Origin: JAPOUP01 sp026708635
GTDB lineage: Bacteria; Pseudomonadota; Alphaproteobacteria; Rhodobacterales; Rhodobacteraceae
Length of the DNA stretch: 64,000 nt
Assembly (NCBI GenBank): GCA_965200115.1
Contig: OZ241336.1
Location: 3,038,001-3,102,000, forward strand
Direction of reading: 5' to 3'
The notes under the pieces are model-generated. The model was not told the origin of the DNA, did not search any database, and worked only from the letters and a program-made list of their open reading frames with translations. Position numbers and translations under genes: made by a program. Within the stretch, counting starts at the first letter, position 1. Each line of letters opens with the position of its first letter. Below, piece by piece: positions 1 to 8,173 of this stretch.

Positions 1-387
1 CCGCAGAAATGCGCGCGGAACGAGGCGAGCCACGCCAATCACATTTGGGACCGGTGTGACTCCAAGGGCCGTAAGGGAGTCTGTGTCACGGTTGGTATCC
101 CCTGGTTCGCTCCGCAGTATAGGGATGGCCGGGACTGGCGGGATCTGGCGTGGTGGCTTTACGATCACCTTGATTTTCAGGAGGTTCGGTTTTTCCCGAG
201 AAACGCCGCGTTCAACATGTCCTGGCGGAGTGCAGACCGCGAGCGCCGCATCCTGAGCTATATCCATCCCCGAGGTACTCTCGCCGCACCGGGAATGACA
301 CCGGATCCCGGGCGGGCGGAACGCTATGGCGATTTTCCGCCGTTTCGCGGAATAAACTATCCCGGCATTCCGGGAGAGCGGTCATGA
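1..387 (+). CDS. Hypothetical protein, C-terminal part only
   Basis: The first reading frame is open from base 1 to a TGA at 385-387, so this is the 3' end of a gene that begins outside the window. The visible 128 residues are rich in Trp, Arg and Pro, include the segment DLAWWLYDHL followed by VRFFPRNAAFN, and end in a Gly/Pro-rich tail. I do not recognise the family. The stop overlaps the ATG of the dehydrogenase at 384 (ATGA), which suggests co-transcription and coupled translation. The frame being open across 128 codons of high-GC DNA and the overlap with a sound gene make it likely real. Confidence 0.6.
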   Translation, partial: PQKCARNEASHANHIWDRCDSKGRKGVCVTVGIPWFAPQYRDGRDWRDLAWWLYDHLDFQEVRFFPRNAAFNMSWRSADRERRILSYIHPRGTLAAPGMTPDPGRAERYGDFPPFRGINYPGIPGERS

Positions 388-1139
388 AACTGCCGAGAAC
401 ACCATCATTTCGCCTTGATGGTCGGTGCGCCCTCGTCACCGGCGGCTCGCGCGGAATCGGTCTCGGTTGCGCCGTGGCGTTGGCGGAAGCCGGCGCCGAG
501 GTGGTCCTCGCGGCGCGTGGCCGGGACGAATTGGAGATGGCTGCGGGCGCGATGCGCGAGGCTGGCCTCGACGCGATCGGTGTTGTTTTGGATGTGACCG
601 ACCTCAACGCCATGCGCGCCGTGTTCGCTGACCGCGGACCATTCGGGATTGTGGTAAATTCCGCGGGTATCGCCCGCCATTCACTTGCAATGGACACCGG
701 ACCGGAGGACTTCGATACCGTTACCGCCGTCAACTTTCGCGCTGCCTATTTTCTTGCGCGGGAAGCGGCGATGCATATGAAACAGGGCGGTTCGATCATC
801 CAGATATCCAGCCAGATGGGGCATATCGGCGGTATCGAGCGCGCGGTTTACTGCGGGACCAAGCATGGTGTCGAGGGGTTCACCAAGGCCATGGCGATCG
901 AATGGGGTGACCGCGGAATACGTGTGAACACGGTCTGTCCGACATTTATCCGGACTCCGCTGACCGAGGCCACTCTGGACGATCCAAGGAAGCGCGACTG
1001 GATCATGTCAATGATCAAGCTCGGGCGCATCGCTGAAGTCGAGGACGTAATGGGGGCGGTGCTATTCCTCGCATCGGACGCATCGGCGATGGTGACCGGG
1101 ACGTCAATTCTGGTTGACGGAGGCTGGACGGCCCATTGA
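384..1139 (+). CDS. Short-chain dehydrogenase/reductase, FabG-like
   Basis: A 251-residue classical SDR. The cofactor-binding TGGSRGIG motif is at residues 19-26, an NSAG variant of the NNAG motif at 92-95, the catalytic Ser around 142-143, and the Tyr156-x3-Lys160 pair in YCGTK. The C-terminus DGGW is typical. It should oxidise or reduce an alcohol/ketone with NAD(P)(H); substrate cannot be read from sequence. Family resemblance is closest to gluconate 5-dehydrogenase or 3-oxoacyl-ACP reductase-like SDRs. The ATG overlaps the stop of the upstream partial gene, so the two are probably one operon. Confidence 0.92.
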   Translation: MKLPRTPSFRLDGRCALVTGGSRGIGLGCAVALAEAGAEVVLAARGRDELEMAAGAMREAGLDAIGVVLDVTDLNAMRAVFADRGPFGIVVNSAGIARHSLAMDTGPEDFDTVTAVNFRAAYFLAREAAMHMKQGGSIIQISSQMGHIGGIERAVYCGTKHGVEGFTKAMAIEWGDRGIRVNTVCPTFIRTPLTEATLDDPRKRDWIMSMIKLGRIAEVEDVMGAVLFLASDASAMVTGTSILVDGGWTAH

Positions 1140-1595
1140 ATCCCGTTTCAGGGCGATGCGCATCCGATCTCGCGCCGATGCATGCATGGCCTGTTCCGCC
1201 AATCTGGCGGGATGTGACGCGGCGGTGCCATCCGTATGACTGCGGTTCTCCTGGGTTCGGCGGCGTCCCTGCGTGTTCGATAAATGGAAGCAAAAGCAAT
1301 GAGGTAAATTCATGCCGCGTTCTTGCGGTTCGCGGGCGTTCGCCCTAAATCGGTTGCGAGTGTGGGAACGATATGCCTTTGAGCGCGCGCAAGGTTGAAA
1401 CGGCCGGTCCCGGACGGCATGGCGACGGGCGGGGCCAGGACGGTGATCCAGCACCGCATCGGCACACTCCTCGATGCCCCGGGCTGTGCGGAATACGCGG
1501 TTCTCCGGAAATGGCCTAACGGCGGTTTCACGGTCATCCAATGCGACGGCCCGCGACCGCCGACACCCGTTGCGCGACGGTCGTCTGGAGGTTAT
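1140..1595. other. Intergenic stretch without a supported gene
   Basis: No convincing coding frame is visible between the dehydrogenase and the toxin gene. A short inverted repeat (CCGCC, 5-base spacer, GGCGG) near 1197-1211 might be a weak terminator but lacks a T-run. The frame of the downstream toxin stays open back to 1395, but the toxin family starts at 1596. Confidence 0.5.
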
Positions 1596-1901
1596 ATGAC
1601 ATCCGTGATTGCGCTGAAACAGACGGAAACCTTTCGGAAGTGGCTGGCCCGACTGCGGGATGAGCGGGCGGTCGCGATCATCACCGCCCGGATCAACCGT
1701 CTGGCCTTTGGTCATGCCGGCGATGTGCGGTCCGTGGGCGGGACGATCCGGGAGCCGCGTGTGCACACCGGGCCGGGCTACCGGGTTTACTATCAACAGC
1801 GCGGTGACCTGATCATTGTCCTGCTGTGTGGCGGTGACAAGGGATCCCAGACGCGTGATATCAAGACCGCGCGGCGGCTCGCCGACCAATGGAGGGAATG
1901 A
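1596..1901 (+). CDS. HigB/RelE-family addiction module toxin
   Basis: A 101-residue protein resembling the addiction-module killer proteins of the RelE/ParE superfamily (the group where toxin precedes antitoxin). Recognisable are FRKWLARLRD near the N-terminus, ARINRLAFGHAGDVRSVG, the core GPGYRVYY and the C-terminal LLCGGDKGSQTRDIKTA. Members cleave mRNA on the ribosome. The ATG at 1596 is chosen because it begins the conserved domain, although the frame is open to 1395. The antitoxin gene follows immediately, overlapping or nearly so. A Tn3-family transposase relic lies 270 bp downstream, and Tn3 elements are known to carry such modules as passengers. Confidence 0.85.
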   Translation: MTSVIALKQTETFRKWLARLRDERAVAIITARINRLAFGHAGDVRSVGGTIREPRVHTGPGYRVYYQQRGDLIIVLLCGGDKGSQTRDIKTARRLADQWRE

Positions 1902-2173
1902 CCGTGACCGAGATGCTGACTGACTTTGATCCTGCGGACCACCTGTCCTCCGACCGGGCGACCGTCGCGTTCATGTCGGATGCGCTGGAGACCAACGATC
2001 CCGCCTATATCGCCCATTGCCTCGGCATCGTGGCCCGCGCCCGCGGGCTGACCGGGACGGAGCGGCAAACCCACCCGTTCAGCGCCACGGACAATCCCAC
2101 CCTGCGCGCCGTTCTGGCCCTTCTGGACACCCTCGGGCTGCGCCTCGTCGCGAAGCCGGCCGGTGAGGTGTGA
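1898..2173 (+). CDS. HigA-like antitoxin with shortened HTH region
   Basis: A 91-residue protein in the position and with the ends of the HigA-type antitoxin that follows this toxin class: the N-terminal FDPADHLSSD, then ALETNDPAYIAHCLGIVARARGL, and the C-terminal NPTLRAVLALLDTLGLRL. The stretch between ARARG and NPTL is about eight residues shorter than I expect in the family, and the usual recognition-helix sequence is not seen. DNA binding may therefore be impaired. Start is uncertain: ATG 1898 overlaps the toxin stop, but the GGAGGG at 1891-1896 is better spaced for GTG 1904; ATG 1889 is also in frame. Confidence 0.7.
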   Translation: MTVTEMLTDFDPADHLSSDRATVAFMSDALETNDPAYIAHCLGIVARARGLTGTERQTHPFSATDNPTLRAVLALLDTLGLRLVAKPAGEV

Positions 2174-2440
2174 CTCCCGGATCGTTTCATCATGGCGTTC
2201 TCCCTGTCGGTTCCGAACCGGCCGGCGTCGGCCCTCACGCGCCTGGCCGAGAAACGGCGGCTGTCACGCCCTCCGGATAGGCCAGGGACCGGACGAAACC
2301 CGGGGAAGGGCCGCGGAAAGCGCCCGTCCATCCGATCGAGCGGTTCCCCGTGCGTTTGGCGGTCCGGTTCGTCCCCGCGCGGCGCCGCGGGACCGGGACG
2401 CGGCTCACCGCGCGGTCGGGTCCGGCCGTCAACCGCCCCC

Positions 2441-2617
2441 GGCGCTGACACCCTGACCCTGCCCGAAGTGCCTGAATGACCGGCCGGCATGGAGACTGTC
2501 ACCGCGCGCCTCGAATTTCCGGCCGTCGCTGGCGGTGTGGAGCCGATCGCCCGTCCGGCGATAGAGGTTCGGCAGTTCCATGCCATCCATGGCCTTGACC
2601 ACGGCATCATTGGCTAC
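2441..2617 (-). pseudogene. Relic of Tn3-family transposase (TnpA)
   Basis: Read on the minus strand, 59 codons from 2617 to 2441 match the well-conserved Tn3 transposase catalytic region: DGMELPNLYRR, then LHTASDGRKFE, then DSLHAGRSFRHFGQGQGVSA (family form: LHT-SDGQKFE, DSLNA-YSFKYFG, KGVS). The match stops abruptly on both sides and no full-length frame exists, so this is a decayed fragment. It explains part of the gene-poor stretch and links the adjacent HigB/HigA pair to a former transposon. Confidence 0.72.
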
Positions 2618-2786
2618 CCGGATGTTTGCTGGTGGGAAGCGCCCACGCCCGGACGCGGATCGTCTCAAGCCGCCACACTTGCGAATAGCTTCCGATGAAA
2701 ATTCCCGGGGCCACGACAGCCAAAACCATTATGGCTATAACCACCATGTCGATGTCCACTCGGGCCAGCAGTTTGCGGATGCTCAT
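2607..2786 (-). CDS. Small single-span membrane protein or truncated N-terminus
   Basis: A 59-codon frame starting at an ATG with an AAAGG ribosome site about eight bases upstream. It begins MSIRKLLARVD, followed by one clear hydrophobic span (about residues 13-31, rich in Val, Ile, Ala), then a polar tail. I do not recognise it. Its last codons overlap the start of the Tn3 transposase relic in another frame, so it may be the surviving N-terminus of a larger membrane protein cut by the transposon. It is too short for firm support. Confidence 0.35.
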   Translation of the reverse strand: MSIRKLLARVDIDMVVIAIMVLAVVAPGIFIGSYSQVWRLETIRVRAWALPTSKHPGSQ

Positions 2787-3481
2787 TGGACCGGCCTTTC
2801 AGGTGACAGTACACACCGTTTCCCTGGCGCTTGCCGCGCGGCGTGTCAGGGCGGCGGGGCGTTCGGAACGCCGGAACCGGCACGGCAGGTGTGGCGGCCC
2901 GGGATCATCGCGGACCTGGGATCGGACTATCCGGGACCGCGGCCGGCGTCCCGCTAAACTTCCGCAGACCTCCGCGGGACCGTAAAATGAAAAACGCCAA
3001 TAGGGCCCCTTAGCGTAGCTGAACGTACAAACTATACGATGCCCCTTGAACGCCGAAAGGCCGGCGTTCCCGTAGGAGGGGGTCGCGCGTAGCGGCCCCG
3101 TCGGAAGGTCTGTACGCGGGAGTGCCCCAAGGGAGAACCTTTGGCGAACCCCTTCAGGTTCCCCGGTCCCTGGCTGGCCTGATGTTCGGCCCCGCGCGGG
3201 CGCGGATGGTCTCACCAGTTATCGTCCCAGTCATCCGCCGGACCCGAACTATCCGACGCAGACGAATGGGTGCCGCTACAGTTCGCCTGAACCGGGGAGG
3301 ACGCGCTTCGACGTCCGTGAGTGCGGTGGTCGCCGGCCGCTGTCGTTACATGGGATTGATCCCTGAGACGGAAAGACACTTTCAGACGGCTTTACGTTAC
3401 GTCTTACTTATGTGAGCCGCCTGGGCGTCCAAGCGGCTTGGGCGGGAAGTTCATGCTGAAGATGTGCGGGGCGGTGCATCG
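2787..3481. other. Gene-poor stretch with strong hairpins
   Basis: No supported protein gene lies between the small membrane frame and phaZ. Several inverted repeats cluster here, notably GAACGCCG/CGGCGTTC around a six-base loop near 3047-3068 and GAACCT/AGGTTC near 3136-3162. I looked for tmRNA, RNase P RNA, SRP RNA and tRNA signatures and found none. A structured small RNA is possible but unproven. Confidence 0.4.
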
Positions 3482-4870
3482 CTAGGTGTCCTTGCGCGGG
3501 GAGTCGGCCATACGTGCGTTGGCACGGCGGTTTCGGGAACCGTCACGCTGCCGCCGGACCCGAGGCGCGTCACGGGTCGCGGGCTTGATCGACTTGCCAA
3601 TTGCCGCGGGTCGCCGCTTCGTGGTTTCTTTGGGTGCGGCAACTGAATTGCCGTCAATGAAACCGAGGACAAGCGGACGGATGTTCTCACGCCATGACCT
3701 GCCAGCGAATATCCCGTAATGGCCGGCACCTGGCTCAAGGTGGCTCGCCTTCTTTTCAGGGGGAAGGCCGGTCAACAGCCTGAGCGCCGCATGGCATTGA
3801 CCGGGGGCGCTTATATCATCGTCTTCGCCCTCAACTACCTTGACCGCCACGTCGGTTATCCTGCCAAGGTCGATGGGGGTGCCTCTCACAGTGAATTTGT
3901 TGCGGGCGATCTCGCGTGACTTGAAAATACGTTTGACGGTCGAGAGATAGAATTCCGCCGTCATGTCCATTACGGCCAGATACTCGTCATAGAACCGGTT
4001 GTGCCGATCGTGGTCGCTGGCCTCTCCTTTCGCGACGCGAAGAATCTGCTCCGTGAAGGCTTTCGCGTGGCTTTCCGCGTTCATCGAGATGAAGCCCGCC
4101 AGCTGCAGCATTCCCGGATAGACCATGCGGCCGGCTCCGGCATGCTTGAATCCAACCCTCTGGATGGCAAGTTCCTCCAGTTGGCCCATCGTCATGCGGC
4201 GCCCGAAGTCGGTGACTTCCGTGGGGGCCGCGTCGGGGTCGACCGGTCCTCCGATCAGGGTGAGTGTGCGCGGTTGCGCTTCTGGATCGTGTTCGGCAAG
4301 GAACGCGGTCGCCGCTAAAGCCAGTGGAGCTGGCTGGCAGACGGCGATGACATGGGTATCGGGGCCCAGTGCGCGCATGAAGTCGATGAGATAAAGCGTC
4401 TGGTCCTCGATATCGAACTTGCCGACCGAAGCCGGAATGTCGCGCGCGTTGTGCCAGTCCGTAACATAAACCTCGCAGTTCGCGATCAGGCTCTTGACCG
4501 TCGAGCGCAGTAGCGTCGCGTAGTGTCCCGACATAGGTGCGATCAGGACGATCCGGCGCGGCTGCGGTGAGCGATTCTGGACGCGGAAATGGATGAGATC
4601 CCCGAAAGGCCTTTCGACCACGGTTACGATGTCAACCAGATGGTCGCGTCCGTCTTCGCATGTGATTGCGCGAATTCCCCAGTCGGGTTTTGAGACGATG
4701 CGGGAGAAAGCGCGCTCGGTAACCTCGCCCCAGGCCGAGATAAGCGGAAAGACCGGATGGGCGAACATCCTGGTCACGGGATATGACCCGGCGGCCAGCG
4801 CCGACGCACCGAGCCATTGGTTGGTGTTGCGAACGGTCTCCATAAAGTCGTAGGTTGCCATGTACCGCAT
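3482..4870 (-). CDS. phaZ: Intracellular polyhydroxyalkanoate depolymerase
   Basis: Degrades stored polyhydroxybutyrate granules. The 462-residue protein (start MRYMATYDF; the frame runs upstream to 4927 without family sequence) has an alpha/beta-hydrolase core, IVLIAPMSGHYATLLRSTV at about 107-125, and the intracellular-depolymerase nucleophile Cys178 in VCQPAPLAL instead of a Ser lipase box. The likely triad is completed by an Asp around 350-352 and His384 in GAGHYGIFAGR, close to Cys183/Asp355/His388 of the Ralstonia enzyme. The C-terminal 45 residues are basic and low complexity. It is divergent from phaC across a 99-bp shared promoter region, as in Rhodobacter and Paracoccus. Confidence 0.95.
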   Translation of the reverse strand: MRYMATYDFMETVRNTNQWLGASALAAGSYPVTRMFAHPVFPLISAWGEVTERAFSRIVSKPDWGIRAITCEDGRDHLVDIVTVVERPFGDLIHFRVQNRSPQPRRIVLIAPMSGHYATLLRSTVKSLIANCEVYVTDWHNARDIPASVGKFDIEDQTLYLIDFMRALGPDTHVIAVCQPAPLALAATAFLAEHDPEAQPRTLTLIGGPVDPDAAPTEVTDFGRRMTMGQLEELAIQRVGFKHAGAGRMVYPGMLQLAGFISMNAESHAKAFTEQILRVAKGEASDHDRHNRFYDEYLAVMDMTAEFYLSTVKRIFKSREIARNKFTVRGTPIDLGRITDVAVKVVEGEDDDISAPGQCHAALRLLTGLPPEKKASHLEPGAGHYGIFAGRSWRENIRPLVLGFIDGNSVAAPKETTKRRPAAIGKSIKPATRDAPRVRRQRDGSRNRRANARMADSPRKDT

Positions 4871-4935
4871 GTGCTCCGCCTTTTGCTGTTTCGCGCATGT
4901 CAAAAGCCACGTTTGCCGTGCGGGCAATACGCATT

Positions 4936-4950
4936 ATGCTGCAGTTGCAA
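4936..4950. promoter_or_regulatory. Candidate PhaR-binding TGC-rich site
   Basis: Between phaZ and phaC lies ATGCTGCAGTTGCAA, a TGC-rich element centred on CTGCAG and followed by an AT-rich run. PhaR of Paracoccus and Rhodobacter is known to bind CTGC...GCAG type sequences near pha genes. The match is weaker than the one before phaP, so this is inference by position and sequence. Confidence 0.4.
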
Positions 4951-4969
4951 AATAGACGGATTCTTGGCG

Positions 4970-6781
4970 ATGACAACAGATGATGGCGCTTTAGGGCGAA
5001 ATATTGACAGGCTTCAGGCAAATCTTTCCCGAATCGAGGAACTTTCCCAGCGCATGGTCACCGCGCTCGCAAGCAGGCGGCAGGTAAGTCCCGACCTGCA
5101 GGGGCCGGGTATGGATCTTTATTTCAGGGCCGCCGGAGCCTGGTGGGCGCAGATTATGACCGACCCCGCCGGAATAATGGAGCGTCAGGTGAGTTACTGG
5201 GGCAAGACTCTGGAGCATTACGTCGAAGTGCAGAAGGCGCTTGCGACGGGTAGCGCCGCGAAGGACGTCGAAGACGCGACGAATGATCGCCGTTTTTCCG
5301 GCGAGATGTGGAGCGCGCATCCGTATTTTTCCTTCGTGCGCCAGCAATATCTACTTAATGCGGAAGCGGTTAGGGCGTCGCTTGAGGGGTTGGAAGGCCT
5401 TGACGACACAGAGCGTCGTAGGGTGGAGTTCTTCGCGGGCCAGATAATCGATATGTTCGCTCCGACAAATTTCCTGGCGACAAATCCGGAGGCTCTGTCG
5501 AGGGCGGTTGAGACCGAAGGCCAGTCATTGGTCGACGGTCTCGAGAATCTCGTGCGTGATATAGAATCCAGCAAGGACGGTCTGTTGGTGACATTGGCCG
5601 ACCGGGATGCGTTCACCGTCGGCGGCAACATCGCGACGACCGAAGGCGCCGTCGTTTACCGTAACCGGATGCTCGAGCTGATTCAGTATACGCCGACAAC
5701 GGAAACCGTGCACAAAGTGCCGCTGGTGGTGTTTCCGCCCTGGATCAATAAATTCTACATCATGGATCTCAGGCCAGACAATTCCCTGGTTCGCTGGATC
5801 CTCGATCAGGGTTTTACATTGTTCGTGGTCAGCTGGAAAGATCCCGACGACTCCTATGCCGATGTCGGCATCGACACATATATAGAGGAGGGTTATCTGG
5901 CGGCGCTGGAGCAGGTCCGCCGCATCACCGACGAACGGCAGGTCAACGCCGTAGGCTACTGCATCGGCGGAACGGCCCTCGCGGTTACGCTTTCCTACCT
6001 GAACGGCAAAGGGGACAACCCGGTCAGATCCGCGACTTTCCTTACGACGCTGACCGACTTCTCGGACAAAGGTGAGTTCACCCCGTTCCTGACCGATGAT
6101 TTCGTTGGCGCCATCGAGGCGGAATGCGAACACAATGGCGTCCTCGAGAGTTTTTTCATGGCGAGGACGTTTTCGTTCCTCAGGGCGAACGATCTGGTCT
6201 ATGGGCCCGCGGTCCGCAGTTACATGCTGGGTGAGCCGCCACCGACCTTTGACCTGCTGTTCTGGAATGGCGACGGCACCAACCTCCCGGGAAGGATGGC
6301 CGTTGAGTATCTCCGCTGGCTCTGCCAGGAGAACAGGTTCTCCGATGCCGGTCTGGAGATACTTGGGGAGAGGCTTTGCGTGAACGACGTCCGTGTGCCG
6401 CTTTGCGCCATAGCATGCGAAACCGATCACATCGCCGACTGGACCTCCAGCTTCACCGGGATCTCAAGGATGGGGTCGGAGTCGAAAACCTTCATCCTGT
6501 CCGAATCTGGCCATATCGCGGGAATCATCAACCCGCCGGCAAAGAGGAAATACGGACACTTCGTCAATGACGATCTCGGAACGGACGCCGCACTCTGGAA
6601 AGAGGGAGCGGAACGCCATGACGGCAGCTGGTGGCCGCGATGGGGTGAATGGCTCGCCACGCAATCCGGTGAGCGGGTTCCCGCGCGGCCGCCGGGCGAC
6701 GCGGAGCATCCTGTCCTTGCCGCGGCCCCGGGAACCTACGTTTTTTCCGGGAATGCGCGGGAAACGACGGCTTCCGGATAA
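4970..6781 (+). CDS. phaC: Class I polyhydroxyalkanoate synthase
   Basis: Polymerises (R)-3-hydroxyacyl-CoA into PHA on the granule surface. The 603-residue length fits class I enzymes. The PhaC N-terminal domain is recognisable (HPYFSFVRQQYLLNAEAV, then FLATNPEAL). The lipase-like box holds the nucleophile Cys331 in GYCIGGTAL; the acidic residue lies in ETDHIADW and the His in SGHIAGIINPP, with KYGHF following. The start MTTDDGALGRN at 4970 is preferred to the upstream ATG at 4817, which would run back into the phaZ promoter and coding region. phaP and phaR follow on the same strand. Confidence 0.96.
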   Translation: MTTDDGALGRNIDRLQANLSRIEELSQRMVTALASRRQVSPDLQGPGMDLYFRAAGAWWAQIMTDPAGIMERQVSYWGKTLEHYVEVQKALATGSAAKDVEDATNDRRFSGEMWSAHPYFSFVRQQYLLNAEAVRASLEGLEGLDDTERRRVEFFAGQIIDMFAPTNFLATNPEALSRAVETEGQSLVDGLENLVRDIESSKDGLLVTLADRDAFTVGGNIATTEGAVVYRNRMLELIQYTPTTETVHKVPLVVFPPWINKFYIMDLRPDNSLVRWILDQGFTLFVVSWKDPDDSYADVGIDTYIEEGYLAALEQVRRITDERQVNAVGYCIGGTALAVTLSYLNGKGDNPVRSATFLTTLTDFSDKGEFTPFLTDDFVGAIEAECEHNGVLESFFMARTFSFLRANDLVYGPAVRSYMLGEPPPTFDLLFWNGDGTNLPGRMAVEYLRWLCQENRFSDAGLEILGERLCVNDVRVPLCAIACETDHIADWTSSFTGISRMGSESKTFILSESGHIAGIINPPAKRKYGHFVNDDLGTDAALWKEGAERHDGSWWPRWGEWLATQSGERVPARPPGDAEHPVLAAAPGTYVFSGNARETTASG

Positions 6782-6814
6782 ATTTTTCTGCGGTGCGGCA
6801 AAATATCCCTTGAA

Positions 6815-6831
6815 ATGCTGCATCGCAGCAT
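6815..6831. promoter_or_regulatory. PhaR operator palindrome upstream of phaP
   Basis: A perfect inverted repeat, ATGCTGC-ATC-GCAGCAT, lies 62 bp before the phasin start. It fits the CTGC-N3-GCAG type of site recognised by PhaR in related bacteria, where PhaR represses phaP until polymer titrates it away. A second TGC/GCG-rich half site (CTGCGGTGCGG) is just upstream near 6788. The exact palindrome and its location make this a well-supported prediction. Confidence 0.7.
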
Positions 6832-6892
6832 CAATATGGCTCCTGGATGCAGAAGCGTACCCATGCGCGGCCTAACCGATGGAGATTTTGAA

Positions 6893-7345
6893 ATGGCTGT
6901 CAATGCACAGGACTATACGAAACTTATGAAGGACATGCTGGGCGTGTTCCCGGTCGACATGACCGCGGTGCAGGATGTCATCAAGACACAGGCAACACTT
7001 GGCGAGAGGATGTCGAAAGTAGCCGTGGAAGCCGCCGAGAATTCGGCCGAGGTGTCTTCCAAGTGGACGAAACAGACCCTCGCGAAGGTGGCTGAGTTCA
7101 CTAAGGTCAAGGATGATCCCGCCGACTACACCAAAGCCATGACCGACTTGGCGTCGGCGCAGGCGGAAATCGCCGCCGAGTCGATGTCGGCTTTCGCCGA
7201 GATCGCGAAGAAAGTCCAGATGGAAACGGTTGAGCTCATTCTGGCCGCGGGCAAGGATGTGTCGGAAGACGCCACCGCCGCCGTCAAGAAGGCAACGGCG
7301 GAAATGACCGCCGCCGCCAAGAAAGCGACCGCGGTGGCCAAGTAA
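6893..7345 (+). CDS. phaP: Phasin, PHA granule-associated protein
   Basis: A 150-residue, Ala-, Lys- and Glu-rich, almost wholly helical protein without cysteine, as expected for a phasin that coats PHA granules and controls their size. The phasin core is visible in FTKVKDDPADYTKAMTDLAS and AEIAAESMSAFAEIAKKVQ, and the tail has AAVKKATAEM / AAAKKATAVAK repeats like those of PhaP in Rhodobacterales. The ATG at 6893 has GGAGA eight bases upstream. It follows phaC, carries its own PhaR-type operator and ends before a strong terminator, so it is probably transcribed both alone and with phaC. Confidence 0.93.
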   Translation: MAVNAQDYTKLMKDMLGVFPVDMTAVQDVIKTQATLGERMSKVAVEAAENSAEVSSKWTKQTLAKVAEFTKVKDDPADYTKAMTDLASAQAEIAAESMSAFAEIAKKVQMETVELILAAGKDVSEDATAAVKKATAEMTAAAKKATAVAK

Positions 7346-7400
7346 GCCGACGCGTCGATTTTCCCGGCACCGTGTCTCCTCCTGCCGGTGCCGCAAACTA

Positions 7401-7427
7401 GGGCAGGCCATGCGCCTGCCCTTTTTT
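7401..7427 (+). terminator. Rho-independent terminator after phaP
   Basis: GGGCAGGC (7401-7408), a five-base loop, GCCTGCCC (7414-7421) and six T residues form a textbook intrinsic terminator about 55 bp after the phasin stop. It isolates phaP from phaR. Confidence 0.9.
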
Positions 7428-7530
7428 GGTTTCAGCACCCTCAACACTGTTGCCTTTCGCTGGCGCGCGACCGCGCGCCGTGTCATTCGGCGCGTCTGCG
7501 GAAAGGGCTTACAGATTTTCATTGGAGCCC

Positions 7531-7569
7531 AGGCATCGCCGGGGAAACTCCGATGCCTGCCCTTTTTTT
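7531..7569 (+). terminator. Second hairpin with T-run before phaR
   Basis: AGGCATCG (7531-7538) pairs with CGATGCCT (7551-7558) around a 12-base loop, followed by GCCC and seven T residues. It could be a back-up terminator or an attenuator in the phaR leader, since it lies about 50 bp before the phaR start. Confidence 0.6.
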
Positions 7570-7621
7570 CCCAACGGCAAGGCCGTAGGATTCCCGTAGG
7601 CCGCCGGATCGGAGTATGCCT

Positions 7622-8173
7622 ATGGCAGATCAATCAAAGCCGTTACTGATAAAGCGTTATGCCAGCCGAAGGCTGTACAACACCGAAACCAGCGATTACG
7701 TGACGCTCGACGACATCGCCCAGTTCATCCGGGACGGCCGTGAGGTGCAGGTCGTGGATCTTAAGTCCGGCGATGACCTGACCAAGCAGTATCTTCTTCA
7801 GATCATTGCCGACCATGAAAGCCAGGGTGACAGCGTGCTGCCCGTCAACGTGCTGACCGACCTTGTTAGAAGCTACGCCACCGGAGTTCATTCAACCGTG
7901 CCGCATTTCCTTTCGGTCAGTTTCGATATGCTGCGCGAAAGCCAGTCTATGATGATGGAGAACTTCACCAATCCGATGGCTGCGGTGCCGGGTTTCGAGG
8001 CGGTTAAAGCCCAGCAGGAGGCTTTCATGAAGGCGATGACCGGAGTTTGGGCCGGTAATGAGGCTACCGCGGAGCCCGGGTCCGAACCGCCGCAACCCTC
8101 CACCGATGAGCTTGAGGAAATCAGGAGGCAGCTGGCCGATCTGCAGTCCAGGTTGGCGGAGTTGGGCGGGTGA
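7622..8173 (+). CDS. phaR: PHA synthesis repressor PhaR
   Basis: Transcriptional repressor of phasin and its own gene that also binds PHA polymer. The 183-residue protein opens with the conserved PHB accumulation regulatory domain, with IKRYASRRLYNTETSDYVTL at about residues 11-30 and LTKQYLLQIIADHES further on, then a second domain (FLSVSFDMLRESQ) and a Pro/Glu-rich linker ending in a short coiled coil ELEEIRRQLADLQSRLAEL. The ATG at 7622 has GGAG seven bases upstream; ATG 7616 is in frame but worse placed. It lies downstream of the phaP terminator, so it likely has its own promoter. Confidence 0.95.
   Translation: MADQSKPLLIKRYASRRLYNTETSDYVTLDDIAQFIRDGREVQVVDLKSGDDLTKQYLLQIIADHESQGDSVLPVNVLTDLVRSYATGVHSTVPHFLSVSFDMLRESQSMMMENFTNPMAAVPGFEAVKAQQEAFMKAMTGVWAGNEATAEPGSEPPQPSTDELEEIRRQLADLQSRLAELGG

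Noticed and set aside
212..733. Long minus-strand frame of 173 codons over the dehydrogenase
   Set aside because: It is an Arg/Ser/Pro-rich shadow of a clear SDR gene; similar shadows occur opposite most genes here because of high GC.
3000..3420. Possible tmRNA or RNase P RNA in the gene-free region before phaZ
   Set aside because: No T-arm, tag-peptide frame, or P4 consensus sequences could be found on either strand.
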